Shown here: one piece after another, positions 26,827 to 36,980 of the stretch
Layout of the letters: each line of letters begins with the position of its first letter
Numbering within the stretch: position 1 is the stretch's first letter
Source: Cardiobacteriaceae bacterium
GTDB lineage: Bacteria; Pseudomonadota; Gammaproteobacteria; Cardiobacteriales; Cardiobacteriaceae
Length of the DNA: 64,000 bases
Assembly (NCBI GenBank): GCA_030525785.1
Contig: JAUNEA010000003.1
Location: forward strand, 1-64,000
Reading direction: 5' to 3'
Notes under the pieces: model-generated
What the model saw: only the letters and a program-made list of their open reading frames with translations
Told to the model about the DNA's origin: nothing
Database searches by the model: none
Made by a program: the position numbers and the translations under genes

Positions 26827-29511
26827 ATGCTCACCACTCTACGCCATGTCAGCCCTTATGCAGACCACTGGCTTTCTCGCTACCCCAGCTGGATCGATAA
26901 AATTGAAGAACCGCGCCCTCCGCTGGTCATCAAAAGCCAAGAGGAAAGCGCTTTGATGGCAGAGTTGCGCCTCTACAAACACCAAGCCCAAATCAAGCTC
27001 CTGTATGCTCTACTCAACCACCATATTGACCAAAGCACATTTCTTCACGAAATCAGCCAGCTTGCCTGCGATTTGGTACAAAGCGCTTTATCCTTCCACT
27101 TCAAAGCGCTTTGTGAACGCTACGGTACACCGCTCGACAAACAGCAAAATCCCCAAAATCTCACGATTCTGGGCATGGGGAAACTCGGCGGCGGTGAGCT
27201 GAATTTCTCCTCTGATATTGATTTAATCTTTGCCTATCGTCAGCATGGCGAAATCGAACATCGTGGCAAAATAACCGATTTCGAAACCTTCTACCGCAAA
27301 CTTGCCCAAAAACTCATCGCTACTTTGGACACTCCTACCGAACACGGCTTTGTTTATCGTGTGGATATGCGCCTGCGCCCCTTTGGACAAAGTGGCCCTC
27401 TTGCTCTTTCTTACGATGCGATGGAGCAATATTATCTGATTCATGGTCGTGATTGGGAACGCTATGCGCTCATGAAAGCTCGCCCTATTGCAGGCGATAC
27501 AGACGGCGGCGCGTTGTTACTCAAAGCGCTTAAGCCTTTTATTTATCGAAGATATTTGGATTATGCGGCACTGCGTTCTATTGGCGAGATGAAGCATCAT
27601 ATCAATGAACAAATCAAAGAAGGCGGTATGGAGAGGCATATCAAGCTGGGCGCAGGCGGCATTCGTGAAGCTGAGTTTTCGGTGCAAGCCATGCAGATGG
27701 TTTATGGTGGACAGTATCCACGCCTGCAACAGCCCCATTTCCAAAGCGCTTTGCAAGCCTTAGGCGAGCTGGAGTTTTGGGATAAAGAACAGGTAGAGCA
27801 GTTGCATCAGGCTTATTTGGTGTTAAGAACCTTAGAAAACGCCTTGCAATTCAAAGAAGAACAACAAACTCATCAACTCCCTGAAAGTGGTGATGATTGG
27901 CAACGGCTCGCTATCGCCTGTGGTTATGAAAGCATAAGCGCTTTGAAAGAACAGCACGCGTGGGCGCGGCGCACCATTCACGAACATTATCAAACCATCT
28001 TCGCCCAACATGACCAAGCCCACCAAAAATCCGATGCCCTCGCATGGCAAGATTTAACCCAAAGCGCTTTGCACGATTACCTCCATCAACACAAGCTCGA
28101 TCAATCCCTAAATGACGAACAAATCGAAACCATCACCCACAAAATCACCCATTTAGCTAGGAATCTCGCATGGCATCGTTTGCCTGAAAAAACCATCGCT
28201 CATTTGAATCGCCTATTGCCTCGTTTATTGCGTCAAACAGCGCAAAAGCAGCATGTGCAAGGTTTATCGGGCATTTTGGATTTGATTGAAAGCGTTGCCA
28301 GCCGCAGCACTTACATTGATTTGCTCGCTTCACGCCCTGAACTTATCGCCTATTTATTTGATATTGCACAACAATCTGCTTGGCTGATGCGATTTATTTG
28401 CGAACACCCACTCGTGCTTGATGATATTTTGACCGAACGCCATCATCTTGAAACCCAAAGCGCTTTGGCACAAGATTTACACGAACGCGTTCAAGGGCTT
28501 GATGATGAAAACTTTATCCATGCCTTGCGCGATTTCAAGCATGCTCAAGTGTTTAAAACAGCATGGGCTGATTTGCATCAACGCATTGGGCTGATGGAAG
28601 TCAGCGATCGTCTAAGCGATATTGCCGAATTAACCCTCGCCCAAGCCTATCAGCGCGCCCAAAGCGCTTTGGTGCAAAAGCATGGCTATCCTCAACACAG
28701 TTCTGGAGGCAAAGCGCTTTATGCCATTGTCGGCTATGGGAAATTGGGCGGTTTGGAGTTGGGCTATGGCTCAGATTTGGATTTGCTGTTTTTATTTGAT
28801 GATGGCGAAGGAGGCGTAACCGATGGTCAAAAAAGCATTGATAATTTAACCTTTTACACCAGACTCAGCCAGCGTATCTTAAACATTTTAAGCGCCTCAA
28901 GCTCTAGTGGCGTTTTGTATCAAACCGATACTCGCTTACGCCCCAGTGGGCAATCAGGGCCTCTTGCCTGTAGCCTCCAAGCCTTCGCTCGCTACCAAGC
29001 AGAACAGGCATGGACATGGGAACATCAAGCCCTCACACGCAGCCGTTGGCTTCTAGGGGATAATGATTTAAAACAGAAATTTACCGAAATCCGCCATCGC
29101 ATCTTAACTCAAGCTCGCGAACCAAAGCGCTTAAGAGAAGAGGTATTGAATATGCGTGAGAAAATTCATGCCAACCAACCCAATCGCACGCCCGAACAAT
29201 TTCATCTCAAATACGATCATGGTGGGCTGATTGATATTGAATTTATGGTGCAATACTTGCTGTTAAAACATAGCCATCAAGAGCCTGTTTTAACGCGCAT
29301 GAGTGATAATATTCGCCAACTTGCCGCCCTCGAGGCCACAGGCATTCTAAGCTCCAGCCATGCCATGACACTACGCGATGCCTACCGCCGTTTACGGCAC
29401 GAAGCCCATCATTGCACACTGGGCGATAAAAATCGTGTGGTGGCGGCAAAAGCATGGTCTGAACTGAGGCAAAAAGTGATGCACATTTGGGAGCATATTT
29501 TCTCTAATTAA
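26827..29511 (+). CDS. glnE: Glutamine-synthetase adenylyltransferase/deadenylase
   Basis: GlnE adds and removes AMP on glutamine synthetase in response to nitrogen status signalled by PII. The 894-aa protein has two nucleotidyltransferase domains: the deadenylase half with ILGMGKLGGGELNFSSDIDLIF (about residue 115) and the adenylylase half with IVGYGKLGGLELGYGSDLDLLF (about 635). Matching RLRPFGQSGPLA and RLRPSGQSGPLA segments follow. E. coli GlnE is longer (946 aa). The ATG at 26827 has GGAG six bases upstream; a TTG four codons earlier overlaps that site. At least ten copies of the palindrome lie inside. Confidence 0.95.
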   Translation: MLTTLRHVSPYADHWLSRYPSWIDKIEEPRPPLVIKSQEESALMAELRLYKHQAQIKLLYALLNHHIDQSTFLHEISQLACDLVQSALSFHFKALCERYGTPLDKQQNPQNLTILGMGKLGGGELNFSSDIDLIFAYRQHGEIEHRGKITDFETFYRKLAQKLIATLDTPTEHGFVYRVDMRLRPFGQSGPLALSYDAMEQYYLIHGRDWERYALMKARPIAGDTDGGALLLKALKPFIYRRYLDYAALRSIGEMKHHINEQIKEGGMERHIKLGAGGIREAEFSVQAMQMVYGGQYPRLQQPHFQSALQALGELEFWDKEQVEQLHQAYLVLRTLENALQFKEEQQTHQLPESGDDWQRLAIACGYESISALKEQHAWARRTIHEHYQTIFAQHDQAHQKSDALAWQDLTQSALHDYLHQHKLDQSLNDEQIETITHKITHLARNLAWHRLPEKTIAHLNRLLPRLLRQTAQKQHVQGLSGILDLIESVASRSTYIDLLASRPELIAYLFDIAQQSAWLMRFICEHPLVLDDILTERHHLETQSALAQDLHERVQGLDDENFIHALRDFKHAQVFKTAWADLHQRIGLMEVSDRLSDIAELTLAQAYQRAQSALVQKHGYPQHSSGGKALYAIVGYGKLGGLELGYGSDLDLLFLFDDGEGGVTDGQKSIDNLTFYTRLSQRILNILSASSSSGVLYQTDTRLRPSGQSGPLACSLQAFARYQAEQAWTWEHQALTRSRWLLGDNDLKQKFTEIRHRILTQAREPKRLREEVLNMREKIHANQPNRTPEQFHLKYDHGGLIDIEFMVQYLLLKHSHQEPVLTRMSDNIRQLAALEATGILSSSHAMTLRDAYRRLRHEAHHCTLGDKNRVVAAKAWSELRQKVMHIWEHIFSN

Positions 29512-29629
29512 GCCTCAAAGCGCTTTGGCAACTTCTGCATGGACAGTTCTGACCTTGCTATCTTTTTACTTAAGAGATGCTATAATTTCCCCCCCACAAT
29601 CTCGTGGGGATTTGTGAAAAGGATTTATC

Positions 29630-29920
29630 ATGAAAAAATATTTATTAAGCGCTTTGGTTGCTGGTTTTTCTTTTGTAGCTCATGCTGATGACTATCCTGC
29701 TGAATGCCAAACAACAATTGATTTAACTTTCGAAGCGGCTGAAGTGATGCCTGAAATGAAAGAACAATTGGGCATGAGCAAAGAAGAAATGACCAAAGTT
29801 TCTGTAGAAGCTTGGGCTGCGATGAGCGATGACGAGAAAAAAGCGTCTATTGCAGGCTGCAAAGCTGCTAATGAGCAAATGAAATCTGTCATCGAAGCTG
29901 CTAAAGCTGCTAAAAAATAA
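29630..29920 (+). CDS. Small secreted protein, paralogue of 22926-23183
   Basis: This 96-aa protein has a signal peptide (about residues 1-19) and a mature start DDYPAEC. A second cysteine lies 51 residues later in IAGCKAANEQM. The rest is helical and rich in Ala, Glu and Lys. It shares its plan and several positions with the protein at 22926. A copy of the palindrome supplies part of the signal peptide (LLSAL). Function unknown; AAAGGATTTATC precedes the start. Confidence 0.85.
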   Translation: MKKYLLSALVAGFSFVAHADDYPAECQTTIDLTFEAAEVMPEMKEQLGMSKEEMTKVSVEAWAAMSDDEKKASIAGCKAANEQMKSVIEAAKAAKK

Positions 29921-29983
29921 AGCGCTTTGAGCGCTGGTTTTGAGGGTCATTGAGACACTCCAACATTCCAGCTTCAATGGCTT

Positions 29984-30028
29984 AAAACAAAACCCCCAGT
30001 TCCTGAAAGGCATTGGGGGTTTTGTTTT
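29984..30028. terminator. Bidirectional intrinsic terminator
   Basis: AAAACAAAACCCCCA pairs with TGGGGGTTTTGTTTT (15 bp, about 15-nt loop) between the convergent small secreted protein gene and dnaJ. Confidence 0.9.
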
Positions 30029-30045
30029 GGGATAAAGCGCTTTGC

Positions 30046-31179
30046 TTAGAGGTCATCAAAGAACTTTTTCACTTTATCAAAAAAGGATTTTTCTTGAGGA
30101 GCGTGTTGCTTACCGCCTTCATGGAGCGTTGCCGCAAATTGTTGCAAAAGCGCTTTTTGTTCGGCAGAGAGATTGACAGGCGTTTCCACGTTTACTGTGC
30201 AATACAAATCCCCTGTACTGCTACTGCGTACCGATTTTACGCCTTTACCTCTCAAACGGAAGGTTTTGCCCGTTTGCGTTTCAGCAGGAATATTGAGCAT
30301 CACACGACCACCTAAGGTTGGCACTTCTAACTCGCCCCCCAAAGCAGCAGTGGTAAAGCTGATAGGAATGCTACAAGCCAAATCATCGCCTTCGCGCTCG
30401 AAAATGGGGTGTTTACGTACTACCACATCGATGTACAAATCTCCTGCCATGCCTCCACGTTCGCCCACTTCACCTTCGCCATTCAAACGAATGCGATCGC
30501 CTGTATCAACTCCTGCTGGAATGGTGACTTTTAAGCGCTTAACATCGCGCACACGACCATGCCCTTTACATTCATCGCAGGGGTTTTCAATGATTTGTCC
30601 AGAGCCTTGACAGGTTGGGCAAGTCTGAGCCAGTGAGAAAAAGCCTTGCTGCATGCGCACTTGACCATGACCGCCACAAGTATGGCAAGTTTTCTTCACC
30701 GATTTTTCCTTCATGCCCGTGCCATGACAACGCGAGCATTCAACGGCAGTAGGGATTTTTATCTCGCGTTCAACGCCATTGACCGCCTCTTCCAATGATA
30801 ATTCAAATTCGTAAGATAAATCGCGCCCACGATTGTTATGCTGGCGTGAAGAACCTCGTCCACCACCAAAAATAGAGCTGAATACATCTTCAAAACCGCC
30901 ATCAAAGCCGCCAAAACCACCGCCAAAGCCACCACCAGCTTGACCTTGCCCAGTGGCTGCCTCATAGCCATAGCGATCATAAACGGATCGCTTTTGGCTG
31001 TCCGATAAAATATCGTACGCTGCTTTGACTTCTTTAAATTTCGCCTCCGCCTCTTCCTTGTTGTTCAAATTTTTATCGGGGTGATATTTATTGGTGAGCT
31101 TGCGATAGGCTTTTTTTATTTCTTCTTCGGAGGCTGTTTTGGAAACGCCCAGAACCTCATATAAATCTTTATTTGCCAT
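30046..31179 (-). CDS. dnaJ: Chaperone DnaJ
   Basis: DnaJ delivers substrates to DnaK and stimulates its ATPase. The 377-aa protein has a J domain (residues 1-70, with HPD in NKYHPDKN), a Gly/Phe-rich linker (about 75-110), four zinc-binding repeats ([24 protein letters not shown] and CDECKGHG) and the C-terminal substrate domain. It lies downstream of dnaK. No clear ribosome-binding site precedes the ATG: the preceding bases are AACGAAAAACATC. A terminator-like hairpin sits just upstream. Confidence 0.98.
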   Translation of the reverse strand: MANKDLYEVLGVSKTASEEEIKKAYRKLTNKYHPDKNLNNKEEAEAKFKEVKAAYDILSDSQKRSVYDRYGYEAATGQGQAGGGFGGGFGGFDGGFEDVFSSIFGGGRGSSRQHNNRGRDLSYEFELSLEEAVNGVEREIKIPTAVECSRCHGTGMKEKSVKKTCHTCGGHGQVRMQQGFFSLAQTCPTCQGSGQIIENPCDECKGHGRVRDVKRLKVTIPAGVDTGDRIRLNGEGEVGERGGMAGDLYIDVVVRKHPIFEREGDDLACSIPISFTTAALGGELEVPTLGGRVMLNIPAETQTGKTFRLRGKGVKSVRSSSTGDLYCTVNVETPVNLSAEQKALLQQFAATLHEGGKQHAPQEKSFFDKVKKFFDDL

Positions 31180-31192
31180 GATGTTTTTCGTT

Positions 31193-31217
31193 AAAAAAAG
31201 ATGAGGTTGCCCTCATC
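31193..31217 (-). terminator. Terminator-like hairpin just upstream of dnaJ
   Basis: GATGAGG and CCTCATC form a 7-bp stem with a 4-nt loop followed by seven T residues on the minus strand, ending 13 bp before the dnaJ start. It could attenuate transcription from dnaK into dnaJ. Confidence 0.7.
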
Positions 31218-31255
31218 ATAATCCGCCCAAAGCGCTTTGGCTTTCGGGGAGAGAA

Positions 31256-31277
31256 CCCGTGAGATGATACTCACGGG
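31256..31277 (-). other. Hairpin downstream of dnaK
   Basis: CCCGTGAG and CTCACGGG form an 8-bp stem with a 6-nt loop 10 bp after the dnaK stop. It has no T run, so it may protect the 3' end of the dnaK message rather than terminate it. Confidence 0.55.
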
Positions 31278-31287
31278 CTGAGGTTTT

Positions 31288-33195
31288 TTAGTCTTTTTTC
31301 ACTTCTGTGAAATCGCCATCAATCACGCCATCATCTGCTTTACCTGAGCCATTGGCGTTGCCTTCGGCTTTAGCTTGTTCTTTAGCAAAAGCTTTTTGCA
31401 TGATTGGCATAGAGGCAGTCATCAAGGCATTGTTTTTCTCTTGAATAACTTCAAGATCTTTGCCTTCTAATGCTTCACGAAGCGCTTTGATGCCTTCTTC
31501 AGCAGCCGTTTTCTCTTCTGCACTCACCTCATCGCCCAAATCAGCAATGGCTTTTTCCACACCATGAATCAAAGAATCTGCTTCATTTTTGGCATTGACC
31601 AACGCTTGGAATTTCTTATCTTCTTCCGCGTGTGCCTCCGCATCTTTAATCATGCGCTCGACTTCATCATCAGATAAACCTGAGTTCGCTTTGATGACAA
31701 TCGATTGCTCTTTGCCTGTTTTCTTATCTTTGGCTGCAACATTCAAAATACCGTTGGCATCAATGTTAAAGGTCACTTCAATTTGTGGCATACCACGCGG
31801 CGCTGGTTCAATACCTGTCAAATCAAATTGTCCCAACGATTTATTGCCACTGGCTTGCTGACGCTCACCTTGCAAAACATGAATGGTCACGGCTGGCTGA
31901 TTATCAGCGGCTGTTGAAAACACTTGGCTTTGTGAGGTTGGAATGGTGGTGTTTTTCTCAATGAGTTTGGTCATCACCCCGCCCATCGTTTCAATGCCCA
32001 AAGAAAGAGGCGTTACATCAAGCAACAACACATCTTTCACATCACCACCCAAAACACCACCTTGCACCGCAGCACCAACTGCTACCGCTTCATCAGGGTT
32101 CACATCTTTACGCGGTTCTTTGCCAAAGAAATTTTTCACCACTTCTTGCACTTTTGGCATACGCGTTTGCCCGCCAACCAAAATCACATCGTGAATATCT
32201 TTAGCAGTCAAGCCAGCATCTTTCAGGGCTTGGCGACAAGGCTCTAAAGTGCGCTCAACCAAATCCTCAACCAAAGCTTCCAATTTGGCACGCGTCATCT
32301 TGATATTCAAATGTTTTGGACCTGAGGCATCTGCTGTAATGTAAGGCAAATTCAGCTCCGTTTGCTGGCTGGAAGAAAGTTCAATTTTGGCTTTTTCGGC
32401 AGCTTCTTTCAGACGTTGAAGCGCTAAACTATCGTTGGATAAATCAATGCCGCTTTCTTTTTTGAACTCGCCCACGAGGTAATCAATAATTCGTGCGTCA
32501 AAATCTTCACCGCCTAAGAAGGTATCGCCATTGGTTGCCAATACTTCAAACTGCTGCTCGCCATCTAAATCAATGGTTTCAATAATAGAAATATCAAAAG
32601 TACCACCGCCCAAATCATACACCGCAATTTTGGCATCTTTAGCACCACGATCAACACCATAAGCTAAAGCCGCTGCAGTAGGTTCGTTGATGATGCGCAA
32701 TACGTTCAAGCCTGCGATTTTGCCTGCATCTTTTGTGGCTTGACGCTGGCTATCGTTGAAATAAGCAGGAACCGTAATGACAGCATCGGTCACTTTTTCG
32801 CCCAAGTAATCTTCCGCCGTTTTCTTCATTTTCATCAAAACACGCGCTGACACTTCAGGTGGCGCAAGTTTTTTATCTGCCACTTGCACCCACGCATCAC
32901 CATTATCCGCTTTCACGATTTGATACGGCACCAAGCTGATATCTTTTTGCACCGCTTGCTCATCAAAACGGCGACCAATCAAACGTTTGATTGCATACAA
33001 GGTATTTTTAGGATTGGTAACGGCTTGACGCTTCGCAGGCTGCCCTACCAATACCTCGTTATTATCTGCATAAGCAACGATAGAAGGAGTGGTGCGTGCG
33101 CCTTCTGAATTTTCAATCACACGCGCTTTGTCTCCGTCCATAATTGCAACGCATGAGTTGGTGGTTCCTAAGTCAATACCAATAATTTTTGCCAT
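31288..33195 (-). CDS. dnaK: Chaperone DnaK (Hsp70)
   Basis: DnaK is the ATP-driven Hsp70 chaperone. The 635-aa protein has the N-terminal phosphate loop [16 protein letters not shown], the second loop [11 protein letters not shown] near residue 195 and the linker [19 protein letters not shown], then the peptide-binding domain and lid. The C-terminal [15 protein letters not shown] is the usual acidic end. It is the middle gene of grpE-dnaK-dnaJ. Only one copy of the palindrome occurs in its 1.9 kb. Confidence 0.99.
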   Translation of the reverse strand: MAKIIGIDLGTTNSCVAIMDGDKARVIENSEGARTTPSIVAYADNNEVLVGQPAKRQAVTNPKNTLYAIKRLIGRRFDEQAVQKDISLVPYQIVKADNGDAWVQVADKKLAPPEVSARVLMKMKKTAEDYLGEKVTDAVITVPAYFNDSQRQATKDAGKIAGLNVLRIINEPTAAALAYGVDRGAKDAKIAVYDLGGGTFDISIIETIDLDGEQQFEVLATNGDTFLGGEDFDARIIDYLVGEFKKESGIDLSNDSLALQRLKEAAEKAKIELSSSQQTELNLPYITADASGPKHLNIKMTRAKLEALVEDLVERTLEPCRQALKDAGLTAKDIHDVILVGGQTRMPKVQEVVKNFFGKEPRKDVNPDEAVAVGAAVQGGVLGGDVKDVLLLDVTPLSLGIETMGGVMTKLIEKNTTIPTSQSQVFSTAADNQPAVTIHVLQGERQQASGNKSLGQFDLTGIEPAPRGMPQIEVTFNIDANGILNVAAKDKKTGKEQSIVIKANSGLSDDEVERMIKDAEAHAEEDKKFQALVNAKNEADSLIHGVEKAIADLGDEVSAEEKTAAEEGIKALREALEGKDLEVIQEKNNALMTASMPIMQKAFAKEQAKAEGNANGSGKADDGVIDGDFTEVKKD

Positions 33196-33288
33196 AAATC
33201 AATACTCCGTAAATTTTAAAATGAATGTTTGTTTTTTCTGATGTGGGACTATTTTTTAAATTTTCAAGCCCAAAGCGCTTTGCAAACT

Positions 33289-33852
33289 TTAGCCCGCCAC
33301 AATCACTTGTGCTGCTCGTAAAACTCGCCCATGCAACACATAACCTTTTTGTGGCACAAAAAGAATGGTGTTTGCCTCAACCTCAGGGTTAGGAATAACG
33401 CTCAATGCTTGATGCAATTCTGGGTTCAATTTCTCGCCCACAGGATTTATCTCCTCCACGCCATGCTTGGCTAAGGTTTCCAACAGCATTTTCAGCGTCA
33501 TTTCCGAACCTTTTACAAACTCGCCCAAAGCGCTTTGTTCATCGCTCGCTTGTTTTTGAGCTGCCTCTAAGCCTAACGTTAAACTATCCAACACAGGAAT
33601 CAAGCTTTTCACCAATTGTTCGTTGGCAAAGCGTGCGGCATTTTGGGCATCACGTTCAAGGCGTTTACGCAGATTTTCTCCATCTGCTCGTTCACGCAAA
33701 ACGGCTGTTTTCAACGCTGCAATTTCCTCATGCAAAGCTTTAAATAGCTCATCATCGCCTAAAGCGCTTTGCATTTCGCTTGCTTCAACTACGCTCTCTT
33801 CCAAAGCGCTTTGCTCAACCATTGCTTCTTTGTTTTCCGCTTCGTGTTCCAT
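33289..33852 (-). CDS. grpE: Nucleotide-exchange factor GrpE
   Basis: GrpE releases ADP from DnaK. The 187-aa protein has a long N-terminal coiled coil (about residues 30-90, with RADGENLRKRLERD) and a compact beta domain ending VLRAAQVIVA. It heads the chaperone operon, with AAGGAG upstream of its start. Five copies of the palindrome lie in or next to it, in contrast to dnaK. Confidence 0.97.
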   Translation of the reverse strand: MEHEAENKEAMVEQSALEESVVEASEMQSALGDDELFKALHEEIAALKTAVLRERADGENLRKRLERDAQNAARFANEQLVKSLIPVLDSLTLGLEAAQKQASDEQSALGEFVKGSEMTLKMLLETLAKHGVEEINPVGEKLNPELHQALSVIPNPEVEANTILFVPQKGYVLHGRVLRAAQVIVAG

Positions 33853-33916
33853 GATTAAACTCCTTCATAACAATGATGCTCCCTTTGATGGTGGCGCTCT
33901 CTTATTTTTCAAGACC

Positions 33917-33941
33917 AAAAAAATCCTCCTAATGGAGGATT
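33917..33941 (-). terminator. Intrinsic terminator of the pth transcript
   Basis: AATCCTCC and GGAGGATT form an 8-bp stem with a TAAT loop, followed by seven T residues on the minus strand. It lies about 27 bp after the pth stop and separates it from grpE. Confidence 0.88.
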
Positions 33942-33968
33942 CCTCATCGCACGCCAAAGCGCTTTGAT

Positions 33969-34526
33969 TTAAGCACTATGCAACCAATGCATTGCCTTCT
34001 CTGCTCCTTCATTCAGCAAAAGAGAAAGCGCTTTTTCTCCACGCCATAACGCCGCATCAATCGCCTCACGCCCTGCTTTGCTCGGCATATCCAGCACATA
34101 ATTCACCACCTCTTCTTTGGTTTTGGGTCTATCAATGCCCACGCGTAAACGATAAAACGTTTTTGCCCCCAAAGCGCTTTGAATATCGCGCAAGCCATTA
34201 TGCCCACCATGTCCGCCATCAAATTTCAATCGAATCAAGCCCTCAGCCAAATCCAACTCATCATGCACCACCAAAATCTCCTCAGGCGTGATGCCATAAA
34301 ATTTCGCACAAGCTGAAACAGCACGACCGCTAGCATTCATAAACGTCAAAGGTTTTAACAAATGCAACGCTTTGCCTTCCATCGTGATTTTGGCGTATTG
34401 GGCTTGGAATTTCTTCTCTTCTACAAAGCGCTTTTCCAAAGCATCTAAAAACCAAAAACCCGCATTATGGCGGGTTTTTTGGTATTTTTCGCCTGGATTG
34501 CCTAAGCCGACAACCAGTTTAATCAT
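33969..34526 (-). CDS. pth: Peptidyl-tRNA hydrolase
   Basis: Pth releases tRNA from stalled peptidyl-tRNA. The 185-aa protein has VGLGNPGEKYQKTRHNAGFWFLD with the catalytic histidine in TRHNAG (near residue 20), FMNASGRAV and VVHDELDL with the conserved Asp, then GGHGGHNGLRDI. Two adjacent ATGs overlap the rplY stop (TAATGATG), so the two genes are translationally coupled; the second matches the family start. Confidence 0.96.
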   Translation of the reverse strand: MIKLVVGLGNPGEKYQKTRHNAGFWFLDALEKRFVEEKKFQAQYAKITMEGKALHLLKPLTFMNASGRAVSACAKFYGITPEEILVVHDELDLAEGLIRLKFDGGHGGHNGLRDIQSALGAKTFYRLRVGIDRPKTKEEVVNYVLDMPSKAGREAIDAALWRGEKALSLLLNEGAEKAMHWLHSA

Positions 34527-34528
34527 CA

Positions 34529-35125
34529 TTATGAACCTGATTGTGGATAAATGACTTGCGCAACCACAGCATCAGCACGTTCATCAGTATGAGCTAAACG
34601 TACACCTTCTGGCAATTTCAAATCGCGCAAATGAATCACGCTACCAACCACATAATCTGTCATATCCACTTCAATAGCTTCTGGTAAATGACGTGGACGA
34701 CAAATCACTTCAACGCTGTGCAAGTGATGCTCAATAATCGCGCCACTTTCTTTCACGCCTTTGCAAGCGCCTTCATTGACAAAATGCAAGCTGACGGTTG
34801 CGTGTAATTCTTGACCACGAACTACGCGTTGCAAATCGATGTGTTGGTATAAAGGTTTGAATACATGGCGTTGAACATCACGCACAATTACTTCTTGCGC
34901 TTCTAAACCTTCAACTTCTAATTTGATGATTTGTGAATAGAAGTTATCAAAACGACCAAAACGAACCAACTCATTTTGGCTTAAAGCAATCGATAAAGGC
35001 TGTTGATCTTTACCACCATAAACAATAGCAGGCACCAATCCTTCATGACGCAGGCGGCGGCTCGCACCTTTCCCATTGTCTGAACGAACAGTTGCTTTTA
35101 ATGTGTAAGCATATTCTTGACTCAT
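34529..35125 (-). CDS. rplY: 50S ribosomal protein L25 (CTC form)
   Basis: bL25 binds 5S rRNA. The 198-aa protein is the longer general-stress CTC form, with the L25 domain (residues 1-95, RSDNGKGASRRLRHEGLVPAIVYGG) and a C-terminal TL5 domain. I chose the ATG at 35125 with GGAG upstream; a frame 17 codons longer has no support. It stands between prs and pth, the usual beta/gamma order. Confidence 0.95.
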   Translation of the reverse strand: MSQEYAYTLKATVRSDNGKGASRRLRHEGLVPAIVYGGKDQQPLSIALSQNELVRFGRFDNFYSQIIKLEVEGLEAQEVIVRDVQRHVFKPLYQHIDLQRVVRGQELHATVSLHFVNEGACKGVKESGAIIEHHLHSVEVICRPRHLPEAIEVDMTDYVVGSVIHLRDLKLPEGVRLAHTDERADAVVAQVIYPQSGS

Positions 35126-35173
35126 AAATACTCCAAAGTTAAACAAAACGCTTGCGACCAGCGTCTCCAAAAA

Positions 35174-35207
35174 CAAAGCGCTTTGATTATCTCAACAAAG
35201 CGCTTTA
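35174..35207. repeat. Palindrome pair, 22-bp register
   Basis: Copies starting at 35174 and 35196 lie in the leader between prs and rplY. The second has A in place of the last G. Confidence 0.85.
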
Positions 35208-35261
35208 ACAAAAGAGGTTTAGTTTAACACATTACTTGCTTTATGGGCTAGCCATAAGCAC

Positions 35262-36218
35262 TTATTGCGCCATAAATAAAGAAGAAACCGACTCTTCCAC
35301 ATGAATACGGCGAATGGTCTCAGCAATCAAACCAGCAACAGATAACACTCTGATTTTACTGCATTGTTTCGCCTCTTCACGAAGAGCGATGGAATCGGTG
35401 ACAATCAATTCATCTAAGCCTGAATTTTCTACGTTTTGAATCGCCTTGCCTGACAAAATAGCATGCGTGCAATAAGCAATAACGCTACGCGCACCACGTT
35501 CTTTCAAGGCAGTTGCTGCATTGGAAAGTGTTCCTGCAGTATCCACCATATCATCAACCAAAATACAATCGCACCCCTCAATGCTATCGCCAATGATATT
35601 CATCACTTCAGATTCATTCGGACGTGGGCGGCGTTTATCAATAATGGCTAATTTAGCATCGATAAGTTTTGCGGTTGCTCGCGCACGCAAAACACCACCG
35701 ATATCAGGAGAAACCACCACAGCATTTTTCAAATCACGCGTACGCAAATCATTTAGCACAATCGGTGTGGCGTAAATATTATCAACAGGGAAATCAAAGA
35801 AACCTTGAATTTGGTCAGCATGTAAATCAAGTGTTAAAACTCTATCAACACCCATACTTACAATCATATTGGCAACAACTTTTGCCGAAATTGGCACGCG
35901 AGCCGAACGCGGACGGCGGTCTTGTCGAGAATAACCAAAATAAGGGATAACAGCAGTAATCCGATTAGCTGATGAACGGCGAAGAGCATCGCTCATAATC
36001 AAAAGCTCCATGATGTGATCATTGGTCGGATTGCTGGTTGGTTGGATAATGAATATATCCTTACCACGAACATTTTCACGAATTTCAACCTGAATCTCGC
36101 CATCGGAGAATTTACCGACATAAGCGTTACCCAAAGGCAAACCTAAATGCTGAACAATTTGTCGAGCAAGTTGTGGATTTGCATTACCTGTAAAGACAGT
36201 CATACTGCTTCTAGACAC
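35262..36218 (-). CDS. prs: Ribose-phosphate pyrophosphokinase
   Basis: Prs makes PRPP from ribose 5-phosphate and ATP. The 318-aa protein carries [50 protein letters not shown] and the PRPP loop [12 protein letters not shown] near residue 220. I chose a GTG at 36218 because AGGTGA lies six bases upstream; an ATG five codons later is a possible start with a poorer site. Family members begin a few residues before TVFTGNANP, which fits either. The tRNA-Gln gene lies upstream on the same strand. No palindrome copy occurs inside. Confidence 0.96.
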   Translation of the reverse strand: MSRSSMTVFTGNANPQLARQIVQHLGLPLGNAYVGKFSDGEIQVEIRENVRGKDIFIIQPTSNPTNDHIMELLIMSDALRRSSANRITAVIPYFGYSRQDRRPRSARVPISAKVVANMIVSMGVDRVLTLDLHADQIQGFFDFPVDNIYATPIVLNDLRTRDLKNAVVVSPDIGGVLRARATAKLIDAKLAIIDKRRPRPNESEVMNIIGDSIEGCDCILVDDMVDTAGTLSNAATALKERGARSVIAYCTHAILSGKAIQNVENSGLDELIVTDSIALREEAKQCSKIRVLSVAGLIAETIRRIHVEESVSSLFMAQ

Positions 36219-36295
36219 GTTGTCACCTAACTGTTTAGTTGAGAAACTGGTATGCAAATAGAGGCGTAAAAATTCAAGAAAAATCTTATAAATGA

Positions 36296-36370
36296 TGGCT
36301 GGGGTAGCTGGATTCGAACCAACGCATGGCGGGATCAAAACCCGCTGCCTTACCGCTTGGCTATACCCCA
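36296..36370 (-). tRNA. tRNA-Gln (anticodon TTG)
   Basis: On the minus strand the acceptor arms TGGGGTA and TACCCCA pair, the anticodon stem GCGGG/CCCGC encloses the loop TTTTGAT (anticodon TTG, reading CAA), and the T arm contains GGTTCGAATCC. CCA is encoded. The length is 75 nt. It lies between lolB and prs, as in other beta/gammaproteobacteria. Confidence 0.97.
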
Positions 36371-36440
36371 GTGGTTTGATGAATCTTTCATCGCATTCGA
36401 GAGGTGCGCATTATAGCGCACTTTTTACCCAACGCAAGCA

Positions 36441-36971
36441 TTATTTTTCCAACCAGTCATTAATTGCCAAAGAAATTCGATAATCCCCTTGTTCTAAAGA
36501 TATTTTTTTATAGTGGTTTTGCTGCCAATCACGTCGTTTCAAACGCCACTGTTGCCACTGTTCCTCTTCACCATACGCCGTAAACAAAGTTTTAAACTCA
36601 GAAATCGGCAAAGCAATCCCCAATTCTTTCTCTAAATCCTGCACCAAAAGCGCTTTTTCCTGCCCATTTTCCAACCATCGAACCCGATTACCCTGCACCA
36701 CCAGCCTCACACGCTCCTTCCCCAAAGGGTCTATCAGGCGTAATTCATCGTAATCAGGCATATGCTCCCACCAAAATTCCAACTGATACTGCGCCACTTT
36801 ACAACTCTCATAAGCTCCACATTCAGGGTAGCGCAAGCCCACTTTTCCCTCAGCTTCAAAGCGCTTGGGCGCATTCTCGTTCTGCATCACCGTAGAAATC
36901 ATGGGCGCAGGCTTTGGTGGCGCACAAGCTGCCAAAGCCAAACATAATCCCAACATCAGCCATCGTTTCAT
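36441..36971 (-). CDS. lolB: Outer-membrane lipoprotein receptor LolB
   Basis: LolB takes lipoproteins from LolA and inserts them in the outer membrane. The 176-aa protein has a lipobox signal (LALAACAPP, Cys16), then a beta-sheet core with FEAEGKVGLRYPECGAY and FWWEHMPDYDELRLIDPLGKE, where family members have an invariant tryptophan pattern. IspE normally lies next to it; here the tRNA gene follows directly with no ispE. Confidence 0.88.
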   Translation of the reverse strand: MKRWLMLGLCLALAACAPPKPAPMISTVMQNENAPKRFEAEGKVGLRYPECGAYESCKVAQYQLEFWWEHMPDYDELRLIDPLGKERVRLVVQGNRVRWLENGQEKALLVQDLEKELGIALPISEFKTLFTAYGEEEQWQQWRLKRRDWQQNHYKKISLEQGDYRISLAINDWLEK

Positions 36972-36980
36972 CTCGCCCTC

